This document shows, piece by piece, positions 31,646 to 36,683 of a stretch of DNA of 36,683 bases. Numbering within the stretch: position 1 is the first letter of the stretch; every line of letters starts with the position of its first letter. The stretch comes from JBPYCR01 sp051846935. Lineage in GTDB: Bacteria; Bacillota; Bacilli; Bacillales; Amphibacillaceae. The stretch spans positions 1-36,683 of the forward strand of contig NZ_JBPYCS010000025.1 in assembly GCF_051846935.1 (NCBI RefSeq), given 5' to 3'. The translations under genes were made by a program, and so were the position numbers. Under the pieces are notes generated by a model, which ran no database searches, was not told where the DNA came from, and saw only the letters and a program-made list of their open reading frames with translations.

Positions 31646-32539
31646 ATGAAAAAGAAAATGAACTATTTATTCTTGCTATTCACGATCATCTTTATAGTTG
31701 GTTGTACTAATGTAGAAGATCTATCCAGTACTAATGGAGAACAAGATGCACAAGAAGTAACAACCGCTGTTGACGAATCTGTAAAAGAGGAAACGCCAAC
31801 GGAAACAAATGATGATATTTTCGAAGACTACAAACGTATTGAAGTTGATGGGGGCGATTTGTCTGGATATCGTGAATCTAACGTCGTCGTTGACATTGGG
31901 TATGGGGACCGCGAATATTGGGCATTTACGAATGAACATGGTCAACTAGTACGTGTTATTGCTGACGAAATTATTTTACAGGACGACAATAACGAACCTG
32001 TAACATCGTCTGGCAGATACTATCACGATGAGGCGAAGGTACCAGGCGTTGAAAGTGCCGTTTTAGATGAAGGGCACGTCATTGCTGATTCCCTCGGTGG
32101 GGTATCAAATGCTTATAATATTACTCCACAGGATAGTACACTTAACCGCCATGGAGATCAAGCTTATATGGAAAAAGCAATTCGTGAAGCAGATGGGGCT
32201 ACTAATTTTGAAGCAATAATCACATATCCAAATACAGAAACACAAATTCCTTCAAGCTATCAATTTACCTATACGTTAAAGGGCAACGTGATAGTTGATA
32301 CATTTGACAATGTGAACCCAGATGAAGTGAACGCATCCCTCGGTTTAACAAATAGTGAGCCTTCCGATGCAACAACTTCAAACTCAAACGGTGATATTTC
32401 TAGTGTTGATACAAACGGTAATGGGAAGGTAACGATTAAAGAAGCAAAAGCAGCAGGTTTTAGTATGCCTATAACGCGTGATCATTGGTTATACCCATAT
32501 ATGCACGATGCTGATCAGGACGGCATGGTCGGGGAGTAA
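31646..32539 (+). CDS. Lipoprotein DNA/RNA non-specific endonuclease with EF-hand-like C terminus
   Basis: A 297-residue exported lipoprotein. The signal peptide KKKMNYLFLLFTIIFIVGC has a lipobox Cys at about 20, followed by an acidic, Ser/Thr/Glu-rich linker. The nuclease domain (about 65-230, Endonuclease_NS_2-like) contains GHVIADSLGG (His about 144) and NITPQDSTLNRHGDQAYM, the usual His/Asn active-site elements. The last 50 residues carry EF-hand/dockerin-like calcium loops DTNGNGKV and DADQDGMVG. Such surface nucleases degrade external nucleic acid for nutrition or in competition. ATG 31646 follows TAGGAGC. Confidence 0.88.
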   Translation: MKKKMNYLFLLFTIIFIVGCTNVEDLSSTNGEQDAQEVTTAVDESVKEETPTETNDDIFEDYKRIEVDGGDLSGYRESNVVVDIGYGDREYWAFTNEHGQLVRVIADEIILQDDNNEPVTSSGRYYHDEAKVPGVESAVLDEGHVIADSLGGVSNAYNITPQDSTLNRHGDQAYMEKAIREADGATNFEAIITYPNTETQIPSSYQFTYTLKGNVIVDTFDNVNPDEVNASLGLTNSEPSDATTSNSNGDISSVDTNGNGKVTIKEAKAAGFSMPITRDHWLYPYMHDADQDGMVGE

Positions 32540-32942
32540 ATTCGTAGAGCTTTGAAGTAAACGAAATAAATACATGAAAGAACAATAACTTTAGCTGAGG
32601 TGTATCGATTTACAAAGGGCTGTCTGATTTTCACCTGGTCGTTCTTAATCAGAAGGCTGGATTTTTATGTTTGTACCAATTGGTTTATGAAAATATAAAA
32701 GCACATCTGCATAGTTAAGATATAAAATAAAAGGTTTGCAAGACTTCAAGTATTTATCTACTGTTATTCGTGCCGAATTAAGACAGTGGAGGTTGAAAAG
32801 GTGAGAGGAAGGACTGTCTTCACCTGTAGGTAAGTGGAGCCCCAAGCATACTAAAAAGTAAAATAGAATCGTCATAATACAAGAGAAAAAAAGATTTTTT
32901 GGAGGCTGTTTTACTAGGAGAGATGTATAGTTTGAATTACTT
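32540..32942. other. Intergenic region between convergent genes
   Basis: About 400 bp between the nuclease gene (plus) and the ABC operon (minus). A small inverted pair AGGTGA/TCACCT lies at about 32799-32825; I see no convincing gene or classical terminator. Confidence 0.4.
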
Positions 32943-33962
32943 TTATTCATTCAAAACATCCTCTCTCCAACGCTTAAGCAATCTTTCGCGATTTAATCCT
33001 GACCAATTATGATCATATGGAATTAAATTTAATTCTTTATTGATTAACGCTTCTGGTGGAGAAATAGCGTTATTATTTGTTAATAATTGATAGTTGCCTA
33101 CATATTTACCAATTTCTTGCGCATCTTTCGTTAATACCCAATCGACAAAACGTTTAGCCGCTTCTAGGTTAGGAGCTCCTTTAATTATGCCAACAGCTCC
33201 AATTTCAAAGCCTGTTCCTTCTTTTGGAAAACTGATAGTTAAATTATGAAAACCTTCTTTATATAACTTGATGGCATCATGAGCAAAAATGATTGCGACA
33301 CCAGCATCTCCCATACCGACATATCTTCCAGGGGTTCTACCGGATTTTGTATACGTGTTAACTTGTTTGTCTAATTCTGTTAAATAGGAGAAAGCCTCAT
33401 CTTCTCCTTTTAGTTGGACTAATGTGCTCAATAAGGTATAAGCCATTCCAGAGCTTACAGGATCTGACATTGTAATCATTCCCCTATATTCAGGTAGAAG
33501 TAAATCGTTCCAGGAAGCTGGGGGAGAAAGTCCTTTTTCATGCAACCAGTTTTCGTTTGATACAAATGCAATAGAACCGACATAAATGCCGGTCCAATAT
33601 CCTTGTGGATCTTTATAAATTTCATTAATATTATTAGCAGTTCGAGAAAAGTAAGAGCGTAACAATCCTTCTCTTTTAGCATGAACAAATGTATCAACCG
33701 GTCCGCCAAACCAAACGCTACTCGTTGGATTTTCTCGCTCGGTTCGTATTTTTGATAAAATTTCACCATTGGACAAACTAATATAATGTGTTTTAATTTT
33801 TGTTTCCCTTTCAAATGCCTCGATGACTTTTATCGCATGATCCTCACTTAAACCAACATATATCGTCAGTTCTTCATCTGTACTTGTTGCAAAAGGTCTT
33901 AAAAAAAAGATGATAATCGTAATCACTAACACAAAATATATACTCTTTTTTAAAACCTTCAT
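32943..33962 (-). CDS. ABC transporter substrate-binding protein (iron/2-aminoethylphosphonate type)
   Basis: A 339-residue extracellular solute-binding protein of the iron(III)/phosphonate cluster, starting its mature part with ELTIYVGLSEDHAIKVIEAF and containing SSVWFGGPVDTFVHAKREGL and SWNDLLLPEYRGMI, typical of FbpA/PhnS-like proteins. The N-terminal hydrophobic segment (7-22) has no lipobox cysteine, so it is membrane-anchored or secreted rather than a lipoprotein. ATG 33962 follows GCAGGGA. It is the last gene of the operon, 23 bp after the ATPase. Confidence 0.85.
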   Translation of the reverse strand: MKVLKKSIYFVLVITIIIFFLRPFATSTDEELTIYVGLSEDHAIKVIEAFERETKIKTHYISLSNGEILSKIRTERENPTSSVWFGGPVDTFVHAKREGLLRSYFSRTANNINEIYKDPQGYWTGIYVGSIAFVSNENWLHEKGLSPPASWNDLLLPEYRGMITMSDPVSSGMAYTLLSTLVQLKGEDEAFSYLTELDKQVNTYTKSGRTPGRYVGMGDAGVAIIFAHDAIKLYKEGFHNLTISFPKEGTGFEIGAVGIIKGAPNLEAAKRFVDWVLTKDAQEIGKYVGNYQLLTNNNAISPPEALINKELNLIPYDHNWSGLNRERLLKRWREDVLNE

Positions 33963-33985
33963 AATAGATTCCCTGCTTTCATAAG

Positions 33986-35050
33986 TTAAATAAAATGTAT
34001 GAGTTGATCAGAAAATTCTAATGAAACTTTTTCTCCTATTTTAAACGTTTCCGATTGAAACGGGTTAGTTTCACATACAGAAATTGTTTGATCATTTATT
34101 TTGATTTCATATTCTTGAGTTTGCCCCATAAAAACGCTTTTTTGAACAATACCGATACTTTCAGCACTTCTTTGTAATTTGATTGCTTCAGGTCGAATGA
34201 CGACTTTAACAGTGTCATTTAATTGATGAGAACCTGTATTTTTACTTCGTATTATACCATTGATAGTTTGAATCTGATAGTGTTCTTCAGTGACATCAAC
34301 AATCTGTCCGTCTAAGAAGTTCGCAGTACCAATAAAGTCGGCAACAAACGTCGTAGCTGGTTTTTGATATATTTCTTGAGGAGTTCCTTTTTGTTCAATA
34401 CGTCCTTCATTCATAACGATAATTTGATCACTCATACTCATTGCTTCATTTTGGTCATGGGTAACATAAATCGCAGTTATTCCAATTTCCTTTTGTATTC
34501 TGCGAATTTCATCGCGCATAGTAATTCTTAATTTTGCATCTAAATTGGATAAAGGCTCATCAAATAACAATACACTTGGCTCCATTACTAGAGCTCTGGC
34601 TAATGCGACCCGTTGTTGCTGTCCTCCAGATAACATCGAAGGAACCCGGTGCTTAAGACTAGAAAGGTTCATAATATCTAATACATCATTTACCTTTTTT
34701 TTAATATCTGTTTTAGAAAGCTTTTTAATTTTTAACCCATATGAAATGTTATCCCATACATTTAAGTGTGGAAATAAAGCGTAGGACTGAAACACCATTG
34801 TACAATCCCTTTTATTTGGAGGAATATTGTTTACATTTTCTTCCCCAAAAATAATATCTCCAGAAGAAACAGTTTCAAAACCAGCAATCATACGTAAGGT
34901 AGTCGTTTTACCACAACCTGATGGTCCAAGAAGAGTAACAAATTTCCCTTGATCAATTGTTACATTTACATTAGTTACTGCATTAAACACATTATCTTTC
35001 TCCCCAAAAATTTTAGATACGTCTTTTAGGGTAACCGATTTAGCATTCAT
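33986..35050 (-). CDS. ABC transporter ATP-binding protein
   Basis: A 354-residue ATPase of the PotA/FbpC/PhnT group that powers the importer. Motifs in order are Walker A GPSGCGKTT (about 42-50), Q-loop VFQSYALFPH, signature LSGGQQQRVALARAL (139-153), Walker B LLFDEPLSNLDA and the H-loop YVTHDQNEAMSMSD. A TOBE domain occupies the last 80 residues. ATG 35050 is preferred because the GGGGGA site is too close to the adjacent ATG at 35053. It lies 25 bp downstream of the permease gene. Confidence 0.92.
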   Translation of the reverse strand: MNAKSVTLKDVSKIFGEKDNVFNAVTNVNVTIDQGKFVTLLGPSGCGKTTTLRMIAGFETVSSGDIIFGEENVNNIPPNKRDCTMVFQSYALFPHLNVWDNISYGLKIKKLSKTDIKKKVNDVLDIMNLSSLKHRVPSMLSGGQQQRVALARALVMEPSVLLFDEPLSNLDAKLRITMRDEIRRIQKEIGITAIYVTHDQNEAMSMSDQIIVMNEGRIEQKGTPQEIYQKPATTFVADFIGTANFLDGQIVDVTEEHYQIQTINGIIRSKNTGSHQLNDTVKVVIRPEAIKLQRSAESIGIVQKSVFMGQTQEYEIKINDQTISVCETNPFQSETFKIGEKVSLEFSDQLIHFI

Positions 35051-35075
35051 CATTATTCCCCCGATTTAAGTTGAT

Positions 35076-36683
35076 TTAAAGTAAAGACTTTTCGTCAATT
35101 TCTTCTCCACCTAGTATTTTTACAATGAAATTCAAAATTATTAAAGAGGCAATCATTATTAAAATTAGTAGTGTACAATACGCACTAGCAACTCCAATGC
35201 GACCAACCTCAACTTGGCTAAGAATGGAAGCAGTAATTAAATTGTACTTTGCCGATATTAAAAAGATTACCGCGCTCATCGCAGTCATGCTTTTAACAAA
35301 GCTATAAACTAATCCACTGAAAAATGCTGATTTTATTAAAGGTAGCACTATGCTTAAGAATGTTTTAATATCAGATGCTCCAAGATTTGTTGACGCTTCT
35401 TCGATTGATGGGTCAATTTGTTGTAACGCCGTAATTCCCGATCGTATACCTACTGGAATAGCTCGAATAATAAATGCAGCTATTATAATCGTTGCAGTTC
35501 CAGTTAAAGCAAGTGGAGCCTTATTAAAAGATAAAATATAGGAAATTCCTATAACGGTACCTGGGACTGCAATGGACAGCATACTAACAAATTCGAGTAC
35601 TTTTTTACCTCGGAAATTTTTACGAACGATTAAAAATGCTATAATCATTCCTAATAATCCTGCAATAGGTGTAGCTATTAGTGAAAGTTGGAGCGTGTCG
35701 CTTATCGCTTTTTTTCCTATTGAAAACACATATGTATAATGTTCAAAAGTTAATGAATTATTGATTCCCCACAACTTAATAAAGGAACCAATTGGAACTA
35801 ATAAATAAAAGGCCATGACGATACACGACATAACTAGACAAAAAATAAACAATATTCTTCTAGTTGAGCCAGTATTGATCATCTTTCTGCCTTGTGTAGG
35901 TTTACCCGATACTGTAACGTAGCTTTTTTTACCAACCCAAAACTTTTGCAGGGCATACACTACTAAAGTTAATGTCAGTAAGAGCACTGCTAATGCTGCA
36001 CCAGACTGCATATTGTAACTTCCTACGACTTGTAAATATATCTCTCTAGCTACTGTTGTATAGTTTCCTCCAATTGTCATAGGGTTTCCAAAGTCAGCTA
36101 ACGATTGAACGAAAACTAATAAAAAAGCGTTTGCAATTCCAGGGATTGTTAAAGGTAACGTAACCTTTAAAAATGTCGCTAGACTTCCAGCACCCATATT
36201 GTAGCTCGCTTCTTCTAATGAAGGGCTTATCGATTGCAATAATCCTGCTAGAACAAGAAAGGCAATTGGAAAAAAGGTAAGTGTTTGTACAATAATTAAC
36301 CCAGGGAGTCCGTAAATATTTGCATGTTCTAACCCTAGAACACCTTTTGTAATAAACCCTTGACTACCAAATAATAAAATAGCGGATAAAGCGATAACAA
36401 ACGGTGGAGAAATAATTGGTAGTATAGCAATCCCATTAAATAATTTTTTAAATGGTACATTGAAGTAAGCAAATGTATATGCAAAAATATACGCTATAAT
36501 CGTAGATAATATAGATACAATTATGGCTAATACCAATGAGTTTTTTAATGCTGTAAATAAGATTCCTCCAGTGAAAAAGCTCGTGTATGCATTAAAGTTA
36601 AATTCACCTGTGTTCGTAAAAAAACTAGATTTAATTATTTGGAATATTGGGTAGACAATAAACACAAAAAATGATGACATTAC
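35076..36683 (-). CDS. ABC transporter permease, two fused BPD_transp_1 domains (5' end outside the window)
   Basis: At least 534 residues with about 12 membrane segments forming two tandem permease domains. Each has an EAA loop contacting the ATPase: EEASYNMGAGSLATFLKVTL and EEASTNLGASDIKTFLSIVL. This fused form is typical of FbpB/PhnU-like permeases. The visible ATG at 36680 lies in the middle of the first hydrophobic segment, and the frame is open to the window edge, so the true start is probably upstream. It is the first visible gene of the permease-ATPase-binding protein operon. Confidence 0.88.
   Translation of the reverse strand, partial: VMSSFFVFIVYPIFQIIKSSFFTNTGEFNFNAYTSFFTGGILFTALKNSLVLAIIVSILSTIIAYIFAYTFAYFNVPFKKLFNGIAILPIISPPFVIALSAILLFGSQGFITKGVLGLEHANIYGLPGLIIVQTLTFFPIAFLVLAGLLQSISPSLEEASYNMGAGSLATFLKVTLPLTIPGIANAFLLVFVQSLADFGNPMTIGGNYTTVAREIYLQVVGSYNMQSGAALAVLLLTLTLVVYALQKFWVGKKSYVTVSGKPTQGRKMINTGSTRRILFIFCLVMSCIVMAFYLLVPIGSFIKLWGINNSLTFEHYTYVFSIGKKAISDTLQLSLIATPIAGLLGMIIAFLIVRKNFRGKKVLEFVSMLSIAVPGTVIGISYILSFNKAPLALTGTATIIIAAFIIRAIPVGIRSGITALQQIDPSIEEASTNLGASDIKTFLSIVLPLIKSAFFSGLVYSFVKSMTAMSAVIFLISAKYNLITASILSQVEVGRIGVASAYCTLLILIMIASLIILNFIVKILGGEEIDEKSLL

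Overview
The window looks like a chromosomal segment of a low-GC Gram-positive bacterium of the Bacillaceae/Planococcaceae type. Purine-rich ribosome binding sites precede almost every gene, starts are often GTG or TTG, and intrinsic terminators are common. The gene order putP/opuE - gatCAB - dgkB - (insert) - rlmCD is a stretched version of the opuE-gatCAB-dgkB-yefA(rlmCD) order I know from Bacillus subtilis. All family calls were made by reading motifs; no database search was run.

Core region (1-16740). A GC-rich 21-bp tandem repeat enters from the left edge. It is followed by a 34-residue membrane-peptide ORF, a Na+/proline symporter, the gatCAB amidotransferase operon and dgkB. About 8.8 kb then separates dgkB from rlmCD. 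This insert holds a GAF/PucR-type regulator, an aldehyde dehydrogenase, a 3-hydroxyisobutyrate-dehydrogenase-family reductase, an 18-copy array of the same 21-bp repeat, a pair of membrane proteins (one DUF3100-like), the two-subunit L-serine dehydratase (sdaAB, sdaAA) and a YndM-like membrane protein. It reads as a catabolic module for a small hydroxy/semialdehyde acid and serine. The substrate is not evident.

Variable region (16612-30867). The 3' end of rlmCD (last codons plus stop, once also with the terminator) recurs downstream: exactly for 26 bp at 18825 and 19741, and as a diverged copy at 30823 that still encodes nearly the same C-terminal peptide and a stop. These tails divide the region into three segments. 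Segment A (2.2 kb) has a serine recombinase and an unrecognised protein. Segment B (0.9 kb) has a class III Fic AMP-transferase. Segment C (11 kb) has a metallo-beta-lactamase-fold hydrolase, a complete type I restriction-modification operon hsdM-hsdS-hsdR, an acetamidase/formamidase, a PD-(D/E)XK/DUF4268-like protein and a zinc-ribbon protein. The simplest reading is that the rlmCD 3' end is an integration site used repeatedly, so that defence and accessory cassettes have piled up, each ending in a regenerated rlmCD tail. This is the most interesting feature of the window.

Right flank (30870-36683). A small acidic ORF and a lipoprotein nuclease with EF-hand-like repeats are followed, on the minus strand, by an ABC importer operon in the order permease (cut by the window edge), ATPase, substrate-binding protein. 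It is of the ferric-iron/2-aminoethylphosphonate type.
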